Source of the DNA: Sipunculus nudus
Lineage: Eukaryota > Annelida > Sipuncula > Golfingiida > Sipunculidae
NCBI GenBank assembly: GCA_026874595.1
Contig: CM049306.1
Coordinates: forward strand, 76,135,642 to 76,199,641
Reading direction: 5' to 3'
Length of the DNA stretch: 64,000 nt
A program made the position numbers and the translations under genes. This document shows, piece after piece, positions 15,401 through 29,200 of this stretch (positions are counted from its first letter, which is position 1; every line of letters starts with the position of its first letter). The notes beneath the pieces are model-generated. The model did not search any database and was not told the DNA's origin. It worked only from the letters and a program-made list of their open reading frames with translations.

Positions 15401-18400
15401 ACATGCAGTGCAATGGCATAATATTTTATTGTTCTTCCTTAACTTATGCCAATTTTACTGGCTGTTTCTTAGTAATGTCACCAGATTGTGCGCTGAAATG
15501 CATTTTGTGTGTGATGTAACTTTTCTCAGTCAAACTATTTACACAGAACCTGACCGACAGTATTGAAATAAAAAGCCTCACTTTGGAGGATTAATGCTGC
15601 TTCAGGACCTAAAATGCTTTCAGCATATAAACAGTGCTTCGTTATATATAGCAAGGGGTTGATACTCATGATCATGCAGCTGTTAGATTAACCTTTCTAC
15701 AAGAAACCTTTAACCACCTCATGAGGAAGATTGTGCTTTAATGCCAGCTAGTTATTCAGCCAATCACAGAGCTTGTCACAAATTGCCAAATCTTTGTAAT
15801 GCCCTCTGGTGGCTAAACTGAGGAAGCAAAAGAAAAAAACTAACCTACACAACTTGTGAATAAAGAGCTGTGTAAATATTGTAAATAACATCATAATATA
15901 CTTATTTTGTAGAAGCAAACCGTGCAGAGTTAGCCAGGTTTTCCAAAAATTTCCTGCCCATCTTGTTCAATATCTTCACAAGCGAGCCTGAGAATGAGAA
16001 AGACTCCAGCAGGCTGGCTGTACTGGAGACTGTCAAATGTTACCTGCAGATTACAGAGCCTAAGGTGAGTTGTGTAAACTACTGGCTGAACCAGGGGCTG
16101 TCACAAATATATCTTCATGGGCAGTTATGCCCATCAGTGAAACAAGGGGGAGGTCATGTTATCATTCTGAAGACTGTTTGGTGCCTGTATACAACACAAA
16201 AACAATTGATCTATCCATGAACTCTGTGTGACCTTAATCGCATATTCAATGAAAAATCATGAGCAGAGCAGTTGAGAGTAACAAATAAAGTTACTTCTGG
16301 CAAAGTAAACATCCCACAGGCTCAAAATTTGCATAATTTGGGCAACCCTCCCAAACAGAACATTTTTCTGCACCAGTACACGTGTCTTTTTTTTGTACAA
16401 AGGAGACAGTATTTAAAGTTCTAGGCCAAAGGTTGCAGTAGTCATTCCTGTGGCTACCTAGAGAATAATAATGTCATACCTGAGACATAATTGGTATTAG
16501 ACAAATAATCTAAAAATATTGCCAAACATTTCACAATGACTGAGATATATTCATCACTGGAGAACAAAGATAAGGCAATTCCAGCTGATGATGTCAGTCA
16601 AGGCGACCTTTGTGGCATAACTATTGTCTTGTAAAGAGCTCCTACAACCAGGCATGGAAAGCCTGAGTGGGAGCATAATGGGGACTCATTAGCTTAATTA
16701 GATCAAAAGGGCAGGGCATAAGGGCTCTGGTGTTTAGGTCCATTCTTTTAATAAATTAAAATTAGAGTTTGCACCAAGGTTGTACCTTAAGCAAGGAGTA
16801 TTTTTTTATACACAAAAAACAGAATCACAACAAACTTACCCATCAGTGCCTCAAAATCAAATTGACGAAATTTTGACAGAAATCAGAGATTCACTTATTA
16901 TATTTTATGACTTCAGTTCCTGCTTGGAAAACCTGAAATTCAGAATGTCTCACAGCCTGGTAGTCACAAACAGTGGCAGGAGGAAAATAGGTCATAGTGA
17001 GATCTTTGATCCTGCACTGCCTTTGTCATGGATACTTGTAGCTGTCTTTAAGACAATCTTGTGTCCGTCTTATGATGGTCTCATTCAGTTGTAACCAAAA
17101 GTTTGCCTCTACGACCAGTGATCAATCATAAAGATGGTCTCATGACAGTTGTAAGACTATCCCAAATAGACAAATTTAACGGAAATCTACACTTATAGCA
17201 ATTCAAGCCCCTGTGGATAAATATAAGGCATGGTTGGCCATAGATTCATCATTGAACAACCGTGCAAAGTGTATTTTGTGTCACAAGATTTTCAATGTAG
17301 GCAGCATGGGTGAAGCAGCACTGATCGACTGTCTTTAAACTTTCAGGTCCTTGAAAAATGCTTGAAATTTTTCTCATGATAAGTGTATGAACCCTGTCAG
17401 AAGATGTTTGGTCCCTGAGTGTTCTTAAGGTGTTTGAATAAAACTGCTGTGCATTTTACACTCGAATCATATAAGTCTGATGACTATGATCCGTTAGTTA
17501 GATTAAAATCTTTTCTTCATTCCCTCTATTTCAGCTTGTACAGAGTTTCTTTGACAAGATCTGTGAGAAGATCCAGGAAGGTGATGTATCAGCATTTAGA
17601 AGGTAGGAACATTCTTTAAAATTTAAACTGTATTGTCATGAGCATACATTACTCCCACTCCCAGAATTCATTATGTTAGCAGAACTTTGATTAAACTGAT
17701 ATTTTTACCATTTATTGTTTGCATACCAGTAATTTGGCCATTTTAGCGGGTTACATTTGTATAGACATATGGATTTACTTGACTTATGTATGGCCAACCA
17801 CCTAAGCAAAATTCATCTAGATTTTGGGGGTCTTGAGGTCAAAGGTCAAGGTCACAGAACCCACATCACAAGTTTGTAGATGCATTTTAAGCCAGCTTTT
17901 CATTCAAGACCTTTTGTCTTGCACATATAGTTCTATAGGGGTAGATTTTCATAAATTTTTGGGTCACAAGGTCAATAAGCCATCTGTCCTTAGATTGTCA
18001 ACAGATTGGCAGGGCTCTCATTGGTCTGATATAAATAACAATCCCACAATGGTGGTGGGAAGCTGCTCAGGCCACCCTGCCTTGTATGGAGGGGAAAACT
18101 CCCAATTTTAAGTGGCCAGGAACCATAACGCGAGTTAGTTTTGTGTCAGATAAAACCATTTGGTTCAACTTTATGTGCATGCAAGAGATAAGTTAGTGAC
18201 ATGCTGTCGGTAGGTTAGAAATGGATAGTTTATGCAGCAGGTCACTTGGGGTCCTCTGTCAGTCGTTTCATACCTTGTGTCTTTATATTACTATGTGTAA
18301 CATAAGGCTTATATAGAGGTCATTTAGACATGTCTTAATAGTTATTTCAAGGGCTGCGGATGGACCATCTCAGAGTAGAAGCACAACCAGTTTATGGTCA

Positions 18401-21400
18401 GAATTAATCCAGTTATATGGACTCTTTAAAATGTTTAACTGATAATTTTACATCTCCAGGCATGCATTAATGGACCTATGTACTGCCATGGTACCGTATC
18501 TAGACAGCAAAAGGTTAAAAATTCTCTACACCTTGGCCACCAGCAACCTAGAGGTAGGTAACTGCAAAGTGTCAGGTGATTTCAATTAAGAAACTGGTAA
18601 AAAGATAGGATTCTGCAGCAGGCTTTGATCAAGTACAGCAGGTCTGTACTTCAGTACAAAGTATTTCAGCTTTTGATAAGTACAAGTCCAAGTACAGAAT
18701 GTTTAGGTGTATTTGAGTACAAGTACAAGTACAGGAGTTTGTACTTAAGTACAAGTACAACTGTATAAGTACTTTTATCATTTATTTCATTCAGATAAAG
18801 AAAAACACACAAAGTTTTCTTTTATTATGTATAATAAACATTGTTTATACCTGGATTATAAAGAAAAACACACAAAATGTTCTTTTATTATGTATAATAA
18901 ACATTGTTTATACCTGGATTATACACTAGGAATGAAATGGTCAGCAGAATTAACACATTTCTATCAGTCTGTCATAGAGCTAAGATATTCTGAACATCAC
19001 AGGGTTTCCTCATGCTGTGTTTATGGTCAGTAGATACAAGTTTCTTTTTTGTTTATATCTTGTACTTGACTAGTACTTGATTTTTCAAGTACCTTTTTGG
19101 CAAGTACAAGGACAGTACTTGTACTGTACTTAGTTAAATGTGCCAAGTACATGTACAGGGCAAGTACTCAGATATTTGTACTTAAGTACCAGTACCAAGT
19201 ACATGTACTTGGCCAAAACCTGTTCTGCAGCTATCACACATTCTTGTTTGTAAATTTGTAATGTACTTTTTAATTTGTCATGTATATTAATAACACAAGA
19301 CTTGTGCATGGCCCCACACTTTTGTGCTCTGATTTATTTTTAATGGAGCATACAAGTTCTTGAGTATAATTCAGTTCTCTTGCAAAAAAGTTCTCATACA
19401 ATTTAAGTATAAGCTTTGGAAAACTTAGCTTCATTGACAGCCTGTTGTGTTATATAACAATACTGCACCATGTAAAATAAAGGTCTATCAAACTTAAAGT
19501 AACACATGTTGTAATGAAAGGACATGAAAATGTAAACAGGCAGCTTTTTGTTGTATTATGCAATGATAAAATGATAAAATTTATTTTAATTGGATTTTTG
19601 GATGATTTTAAAGAAAAAGAATTCTATGCAATTTCTTTGCCAGTTTGAAATTGCATTGTTTTGTTTATTAACATACTATAGATAAGACCTTGGCTTTTTA
19701 GTGCATTATTAAAAAAATATTATGCTATGATAAAGTGACATATATTTATTTCCATCAGTTTTCTGGATAATATTTTAAGAAAGGAAATCCGGTGCTGATT
19801 TTAACAAGATGCCAGTTTTATTGCCAATTTGAAATTGTTTTCTGTTTTGTTTATTAACTTACTAAAGATAAGAACATGTAGAAAAATTCTTACCATGCCC
19901 TCAGGTTGTTTGATATTATGCAGTGATCAAGTGATAAATGTACTTTTATACAGTTTTTCTTGATAATATTTAAAAAAAATCCTGTGCTGTTGTAACAAGA
20001 TACTTATTTCATTGCCGATTTAGAATGATTGTTTTCTGTTTTGATTATTAACAGAGTATGGATAAGACCATGCAGAAGAAGTCGTACCGTGCCCTCGAGG
20101 ATATCTGTGCAGGAAAGTCTGACGACAGCAAGTGCTTTGTCACTTCACATCTTAAACAGCTCCAAAGCGACCTGCTCAACTCTCTCTCTACATCCAGCCC
20201 TTCATCGAAGGCAGTAAGTATTATCACTTTCCATCTGTGTAATGCAGGCCTCGCACCTTGTGATTGGGCACTGATTGCCTATGATTTTCACTGTGTGTTC
20301 AGTAGTTAGCACTTTTCTCAACATAGATTTTACCATGCTCAGACATAGATTGTGCCAAATTCAGTTCTCTCATTTTTATTCCAGTTGGTTGATTAAACTC
20401 TGATCTAGACATTTATTTGCAACAAAAAGAAAACAGAATTCTTTGGTATTTTATGGGGATAAAGTGGTGAAATTCTTATATTACCTTTTCCAATTATTGA
20501 AATCAATTTGATCAAACTCATAGAGGCAGTTGGTAAGTATGAGGGCTCTAGCGGTATAAAATTATTTACCTGCTTACTGTCCAGACTGGTCGCCAGAGAT
20601 CAATCACTGACTTTCTTTTACAAATGTCTTACAGAAGATTGGACCCTATGAGGGGCTTTGTCCTTTTAAAATTTTAAACTCCTGGTAGTGGTAAATCTAG
20701 TATGGCTGCCATGCAAATATTTAAAAATCCTTTTGCAATAATAATTTATTAGGTAACACTGTGATTTTATGAAAATTAGTGTCTTTTAGATTATTTGCAA
20801 TAAAACATTTTTAGACCCATCTGACATCTAATATGCAAATATGGCCCTGGGCTGCCCTTTGGAGGAACTAGCAATCGCGGGGCCCTTTTTGAGGACCTTT
20901 ACAATCCCAAACCTCTAGTTATCATATTATAGAGGGTCCATTTCTGGAATTTACTTGCTTTACTGTACATATACCAAGCTAATAAACAACTAGCTATTTG
21001 TCCAACATTTAGTAAATCTTCAGCTTATGAAGAACATGCTTGTCAAATAGAATTTTCTTTTCAAATAGAAGAGAAAAGGAGAGACAGGTAAATACCAAAA
21101 TATGAATAAGTAAAATTGATCTTAAATTCAGTTGTCACACTAAATAATTATTGTATTAAACTGATATATGCAATTTTTTGTCTCTTTATAAGAATATATT
21201 TGTACTCTTGAATATCTTGTTACAAGTAGATACCAAAATATATATAAGTAAAATTGATTTTAAATTCAGTTGTCACAGTAAATTATTATTGTATCAAAGA
21301 GATGTAATGTTTTATTTGTTTCTGTATAAGAGAATATTTAAACTCTTAAATCTCTTGTTACAGCCTCGGCTGAGATGTTTAGCAAACATATTCCGTCAGT

Positions 21401-23239
21401 TAGATGTGAGCCAGGAAGACTTCATGCATGCTGTGATTCCAGAGGTAAGAAGGCCCTGCTGACATTTGTCCTGGGTATTTGTTTAAAAAAATTGATTCAT
21501 ATATAAACTTAATAAAGTGAAACCTGTGTTATGAAACCACCAATGGGACAGGCCAAAAGTGATATTAATTCACAGGTGGTCTTATTTGACACGTCAGTTA
21601 TAACCAGAGTGATGGCTCTTGGTTCACTCAGGGGTGGTCTTAACAGACAGCTGGTCTTTAGACAGGTTCTACTGTAATTGTAAAAAAAGTAGAAAGATTT
21701 TAGTGTTGATACAGTGTGTTGGATTATAAATTTATTGAGATTTTAATCTATAGAAATATTATATTTTAAAGTTTCATATGTATCTTTGATGGGACATGGC
21801 TTGGTAGTTCAGATATCCTGAATTTTGTAAACATAGCATAACTATTTAAAAAAAAAAGATTGAAGTGATACAGTATTAATTTACTGTTTCCTTATACTGT
21901 TTACTCAGCACATGAATGAAGATTTATCTATTTTACAGGCAATCTTATGTACAAAAGAAGTAGGAGAGAGAGCATGTACGGCAGCATATAACCTCCTTGT
22001 ACAGATCGGTGACGCGTGTATACGCTGGTCAGAGTCAGCTGATTCGGGTAATTATTGCTTTTAAGGGGGAACTTGACTACCAGTTATTTTTTTAAAATGA
22101 TTTTACACAGATATTCTAATAAAAATATTAAATACCATACTGTTTAATTGATAAAATGTGATATTTTCAATTTGGAATGTTCATGGGGGGAGTATTTTAG
22201 TTCCAGGGCCTTTGTTTATTGGAGTTGTTGATTATCTGTTCTTTATCATATATGAGTCATAAATTATCAATATAACAAATCAGAACAGTTAAGCTTTGAT
22301 AAATTTCAGATAGAAACATTACAAAGAAAGTTGATTTTGAGATTTTACTTAACCAATTGTATGGTGCTATAGATGATGAATGACACCTCTCTGTGGTCTT
22401 ACGTGAACTAATATATAATCAGATCTTGTTTGTAGGGATATTGATATGTATATATTTTTTTTATATAAAAAACTCCTTACTTGATATGCACTAAATACTT
22501 CAAGCATGCTATACACCTACCTTTTCTGTTGAAATTTTTGTGATTTCTGGCTAACTATTTTTAAATGTTAATGGACTGTAGGTAATTCCTGTTAGAAAAA
22601 GTTCTTATAACACCTCAGTGATTGATGTATATACAGCTTGTACAGGCACCAATGTTGACAAACAAAAAGAACATGTAAACTAATTGTGTAGAATTTGAAA
22701 GGTCAGTATCTGCTAAACACCCTTTGCAAACTCTGGTTCATCAGACTTGGTACCAGATGTCCTTGTTGAATGTGTTTGAATTATTTTGGTTGGCTCCACC
22801 CTTCGTTATAAACAGGAGGATATAAACAAAACAAACAGCCTGATCAGCATTTTCTAGTCTATTTTTAGCTAAGCTGACTGTAAGTCATAGTCCATTGTCC
22901 GTCGTCCGTCCGTCAATGTGGCACGTTTTGAAACTGTAAGACCTAGGAATCCAAAATTCGACATAACGTTAGATGTCCCCAAGATCTCCTACCAAGCCAA
23001 AACTGGATCTTTGAGACTTCGTTCCTTTGAGAAATTAAGGAAAAACCTCAATTTTTTATTAAAAACCTATTTTTACACTTCAGGACTGCCTTATATCAAA
23101 ACCACTCATCTGTTTTTATGATTTTATGACAGGTGGCGCCACCTACATTCACGTTCATGCTGCATCCCTTGTTTTTATTAAAGGTACAAGGAATTACCTT
23201 TAGTTAATATATGTCAATTAATAGAATATACCTCTTTAA

Positions 23240-23280
<41 letters not shown>

Positions 23281-26200
23281 CATACTTGTTAATTTTACTT
23301 TCAGACACTATTTCATTGTACCTGGAACATGTGATGGCTGGTTTAGCTGGTTCTCCTCACATGATCAGCGCCACCACACTAGCACTCACCAGACTACTGT
23401 ACAAATATAAAGGTAAGATGTCTACTATTATAGTACAGTACAACCTTGAATATCCAAATGGTTTTGTGGACCTAAAACGTTTTCGCATTATTCAGATATG
23501 GATACTTAACTTCAGACATTTTTCAAGAAGTATACTAGTATACTCCTAGTATGTTGATCAGTATGTTGGGCATACCGTTATCTGTGTTCACATGTGTAAA
23601 CATGATAATCCTGGCATATAGTAACATTATTTCATCAGATAATTTGTAATCATTGTTAATCCTATTTTTCTTTCAAAAGCAGCCAAGCATGTATTAAAGG
23701 CAAAGTTTGGTTCCTTACTTTGAATTTCAGAAATTCAAATTTTCATAAAAAAAAAAAAATTGAAATTTGAGGTTCTTCTGTTTTACAGATTAACCTTACA
23801 AGAGATATCTTTTGTGATTCCTGATTCATGTGATTCTTAATAGTAAAGCAGGTTTAATTTTGTTAAATTGTGTTTTCTTGTGTAATACAGTTAAAACATC
23901 ATGTCAAACTTGCCTAGGTTAAAACCCTGTCTGTGTCAAAAGTCATCAGCTCAAAGTTTCAACTAACAGTGGTTATTTATAATTTTAAATTATTACCAGG
24001 TAAAACCTGCCTGTGTTAAATCTCCCATACATGTGTCAAAGGTTTCAGTCAGTCCCTTTGATGATCTTATTTTAACACATTGTATATTTATTGTATTAAT
24101 ATTTTATGCTAGAGGGCAAATTTAATTTTGCTGACAGTAATATTTAATATTCAAAAAGACTTTTTATTTAATTTTATAAATTAATAAATGGTTTCACTTG
24201 GCTCAATAAATGGAAATAAATTGCAAACACAATTTTTCATAAAGTAGGCTACATATTTAAGGTTCTCCCTAACTTTTGAGTCTCAGAGCTGGATAAGAGG
24301 TTACAAACCCCTGTTACTAAATCATTAAGTGGCCAGGGGTTTTCTGTTTATACCAGAAGGTGTATTAATATGTCACTGCCACTATCGGAGCTTCCACATT
24401 GATCAGTAGTTGTTCTCCTGTTGCAGCCAAGGTATCATCAGAACTACTGGGAACAGTCATACGTAATGCCTGTCTACTGCTGAAATCGAAAGCCCGAGAA
24501 GTGGTGCAGTCAACGCTAGGACTGGTGAAGGTCGTCCTCTCAATCTTTGCCGACACCACACTGGCCCAGTTCCTCTCAGAGATGGTAAGACACTGTATTA
24601 TCACGGCTGAAGGGTTATCGTAATACAGCAAAACCTTCCCTATATACCACCTTGGTCTAGGGACTGCCTCAAAATAACAACCACCTTTTCACAGTCCGAA
24701 CTTTTTTATTGTTCTTTATATTAGACCTTGAGAATGCTACCCCTTTATTGAGGTTCTGTTGGTGGTCATAATTTTGAGGTTTCATTGTATATCTGTCTAT
24801 TAAAAAAATTATTATGATTATTGATGGCTGTTACGAAAATCCATTTAAATATACCCACAAAAGCATGAACTACCACAGCTGAGATAACTCTTAAGCTGTA
24901 TCTAGCAGAGACATTTAAAAAAAAATTTCAAGGCAGATAAAGTACTTATAAAACATTAAACCTTTTTATTAGGTTCCACCAGGCTTTGCAATTCATCTTC
25001 TTTAATTGCTCAGTGATTGTGGCTGCCAGTTTTGGTTGTAATAACAGGTTTAGACTCTCATCTGAAAAATATTGAAATAATTTTGATAATCAAGATAATG
25101 GCACTATAGTTGATATTTACATATCCCCATGGTCTTGTCATATTTATCAATAATTTTCAATCAATATTTGATTGTGAGATAAAATGTGATTCATGATCAG
25201 TATTGCCATTTCTCCATGTAGCAACTGGAAGATACCCAATATATGTTATAAAATACTATCATATGACCCATTATTGTGTAGGGAGTTCATATAGTTTTTT
25301 GCTTGATGGTACAGTAATAGCCCCTTTGTTGAAATAATATATTGAATTTCTCAGGATATATAAGAAAATATGGAAAATAATCCCCCTTAGGACACACTTG
25401 GATCATCCCTGACACATCAAGACTGACCATTTCTGAAATGTAAACACCATAGGAGTTGGGAGACATTGGTTTCATGTGGCTAGAGTTATCATATAGAATT
25501 CATATTCAAAACTATATCCATTAAGTACTGATCCAGAAATCATAAAAAATACTTATATAGGTAACTTTAATATTTTTTATAATTGATTTTTTTGTACATA
25601 TGAACACAGATAATGTTGTGAAATATATAATTTTCAGGTTTCTAGTCTGGTTTCAATGAAGGAGGATTGTAAACATCACTTCAGGTTCAAAGCCAAGGAA
25701 ATCTTTACGAGGCTGGTCAGGAAATTTGGGTAAAGAATCGTAACATTTTCTGTGGTTGGCTTTCTATTTATAAGGGGTTTCAAATTCACGATATTTGCAA
25801 AGGGAAATTATCGCGAAAAAATAAACTCCTTGTTAATAAGAGCAAAAGCTTCAAAGAGAAGTTGTTAAGCAAAATATTGATATATAAATAAAAATTGATA
25901 TTGTATATTACTTGTAAATTAAAGACTGCTATAGTAAATGATATCAAATCTTTTAAACAATCTGCCGATAATGAACAAGAATTTCCACTTGTTGGATGTG
26001 GCCTCTAGTTGTCCAGTTTTACGATTTACATAAAGATTATTCAATATATATATCTAATTCATATTATGATGGATATTATAACCAGTCAGTTAAATAGTTT
26101 ACACCATGGGCCGATCACGAAAATGGAACCCTCGCAAAACCATGGTAATGTGAAAATCATGAAATTTTAACCCTGCAAATATAAAGCCTGCCACAGTATA

Positions 26201-29200
26201 TTGAAACATGCAAATCATAAACACACATATAATGTGATCATAAAGTGTATTCTCTGAAGATTTAGAATACATTTTATCAAATAATTATTACCTGTGAGAA
26301 AGGAGTATACAAATAAAGGACCTTTTATCATTAAGACTTTGGATGTTACCATTAAATAAATAAGCACATACTGATTTTGTTGGTTTCATTTATTTGATAT
26401 TTTCTTTTATATTTTTATAAATTTAATTTACATACAACAACATTGTATCTGATATTAATGAATTTTTCTGCCTTCACATAAAAAGTTCCAACAGTGTTGT
26501 CAGTATAGTTTAAAATATTTAATCAATAATTATACTAAAACACATTTTATTTGTCTTCTGGTCAGATTATGATCAGTGCTTCAATCAGAAATAGGATTTT
26601 CCATGATGTACTGTCATATATTTTATATAGATGTGAAATAATTATTTAGCTCTCATAGTTAGAACCAATACACATTAAAAATCTCCTGTGGATGCAGAGA
26701 TTTAAAAAAAAAAATTTAATTGATATAGTCTCTTCGATATTTGTCATCATATTAGCTTAATAGTATAATCCAGTTAAATATATTTATATATATACTTGTG
26801 CAGTGTCTGTAGCACCTTCTAGATGTCATGCTACTAAACTTTAAATATTTAACATATAACAATGTAGACCTTACAAAATAACATATGACAAAAAAGGTAT
26901 CCATGAAATTAAGTTTTAGATGTTTTTATTGTATCAGGTACCAGACTATTCAAAGCATGGTACCAGACAGTCATCAGAAAATGCTCACTAACATCCGGAA
27001 GGATCAGGAGAGAAAGAAGAAGAAAAGGAAAGAAAAGACGAGTACCAGGGAAGATGGAGAGGGAGAAGATGGCTTCTCTACAAAAGCTCAGCCTCAAAGG
27101 TGAGATGCTGTACCTGAAGTCTTTAAATTTGTGATTATGGGTTTACTTAAATCCACCTGTTCACCTGCCTAATCTGTAGAATTAATCTGATTTCGAGCTT
27201 ACTCTGGGTACATATTAATGATCTGTTGGTTATTCTTGCTAAGAAAGGTTCTTGTAATCTATGATGGATATATGACCTTGTGATCCTTCAGTATCTGCAC
27301 ATCAGTCAGATGGTTTCTATATATTTACATACTGAAAATGATGTAACTGTAGGTGGTTAGTTGCATATGTGCAGAATTGATATGATTTTTAGCTCAGCTG
27401 ACTATAAGTCATCTGAGCTATAATCGTGGTCCATTGTCCGTCGTCCGTCCGTCCGTACATGTGGCACGTTTTGAAACCGTAAGACCTAGGAATCCAAAAT
27501 TCGGCATAATGTTAGATGTCCCCAAGATCTCCTACCAAGCCAAAAACTGGGTCTTTGCCACTTCGTTACTTTGAGAAATTAAGGAAAAACCTCAATTTTT
27601 TATTAAAAACCTATTTTCACACTTCAGGACTGTCTAATATCAAAACCACTCATCTGTTTTTCCTTATATTTACCATAAATATTCCTCTATATAGTTCCTA
27701 TGTACATGTCAGAAATTATGTCTGTATTATGTAATTTAAAAAAGTTATGGGCCTAAACATAATGCATTTTGTAAAAAATCAGGAAAGATATTTGATCACT
27801 TAGCACAAAACATGTTAAAGCTATGGACTTTTTTTCCAGTAATATAACTTTAATTAATCAAAATTAAATTGTATACCCAAATTAGATCAAAATCTTTAAA
27901 TTTTTTTTTTAAATATTAACAAAAATAAAAAATTGGTACCTTAAATTTTGCCCAACTTTGACCATGGCACTTTTTTTTCCTGTAAGTACTGTGGATTTAA
28001 TTTTCACAGCATGTTTTTGTTAACATTTTGTCTTTTAACACCAAAAATTTAAAACTAGTTGATCAAAAACTGTAGATTTTATTCAAGTTTTCAAGCACCA
28101 TGTAACATATTGTTTACATCAAGCTAGTGTTATGCAGTTTGCAAGAGCTCAGCTCCCCAGCTTCAGCTCTCAGTTCCAAAAATTTGGCATACAATTAGAT
28201 GTCTCCAAAATCCCCTACCATGCCAAGAATTTGGACACTAGCACTTATGAGATATAAATGAAAAATTTCATTTTTCCATTAAAAACCCATTGTTACACTT
28301 CAAGACTGCCTAATATCAAAACCACTGATCTGACTTTAATCATATATAATATACATATTTTTCTATACATTCTCTATGCACATGCCAGAAATGATGTCAG
28401 TATTGCGTAATTGTTTTAAGTTATGAGCCCAAACAATGCACATCGTAAAAAATCAAATATATTTACTACCTTAACAAAGGGATTGCTGAAGCTAGAGATT
28501 TTTTTTTTCAGGGATGTAACATTATTTAATCAAGATTCAATTCTATACCCAAAATTAGTTCTGAATTTTTTTAAATTTTATAAGTTATAAGTATAATTAT
28601 AAAAATAGTACCTTAAATTTGTTTCCTGTGAGCACTATTGATATAATTTTCATATCATGCACACATAAGGATTTCAGCTTTTTAGTTTAGAAAGCTGAAA
28701 GAAATTGGCCAAAAATTGTAGCTTTTATTAATATTTTTATGAGACCATGTCAGACCTTGGCTCTCCAGCCCCTCTTGAGTCACCTGTATGTTGACCTTGT
28801 TGAACTTTCAGCAAATTATGCATGCTTGAGGCGAGGCATTCACTTGGGCAGCCAGGCAGCTTATGGCCAGCCACAGTTGATCCAGGTGTCCAACCCAAAT
28901 CATACAGTAGTTTTAACCAACAACATAACAATCAACAATAAATTAATGAATTTTTATTGTTTTTTTTAATAACTAATTAAAGAAAAATAGAAAAGAAATT
29001 TGTTAGTTTATAATAACAGGAAATTAACTTGCAGCTACTGATGATATAAGAATCTTGTATCGATGGATAGAATGTCATGTATTCCAAATAACACCATGCA
29101 GTCACCTATGGTATTTTTCAGTTCAATTTTAATGATAAAAAAGTAAATCATATTATTCATTACTAATCATTAGGGATGATATGAGGGAAATTAATGATAG

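Noticed and set aside
16580..16640. Possible box C/D snoRNA (TGATGATG) in an RRP12 intron
   Set aside because: No paired box D with a terminal stem at suitable spacing was found.
16780..17094. 104-codon frame in RRP12 intron 11
   Set aside because: No known motif, no splice support and AT-driven composition; chance is likely.
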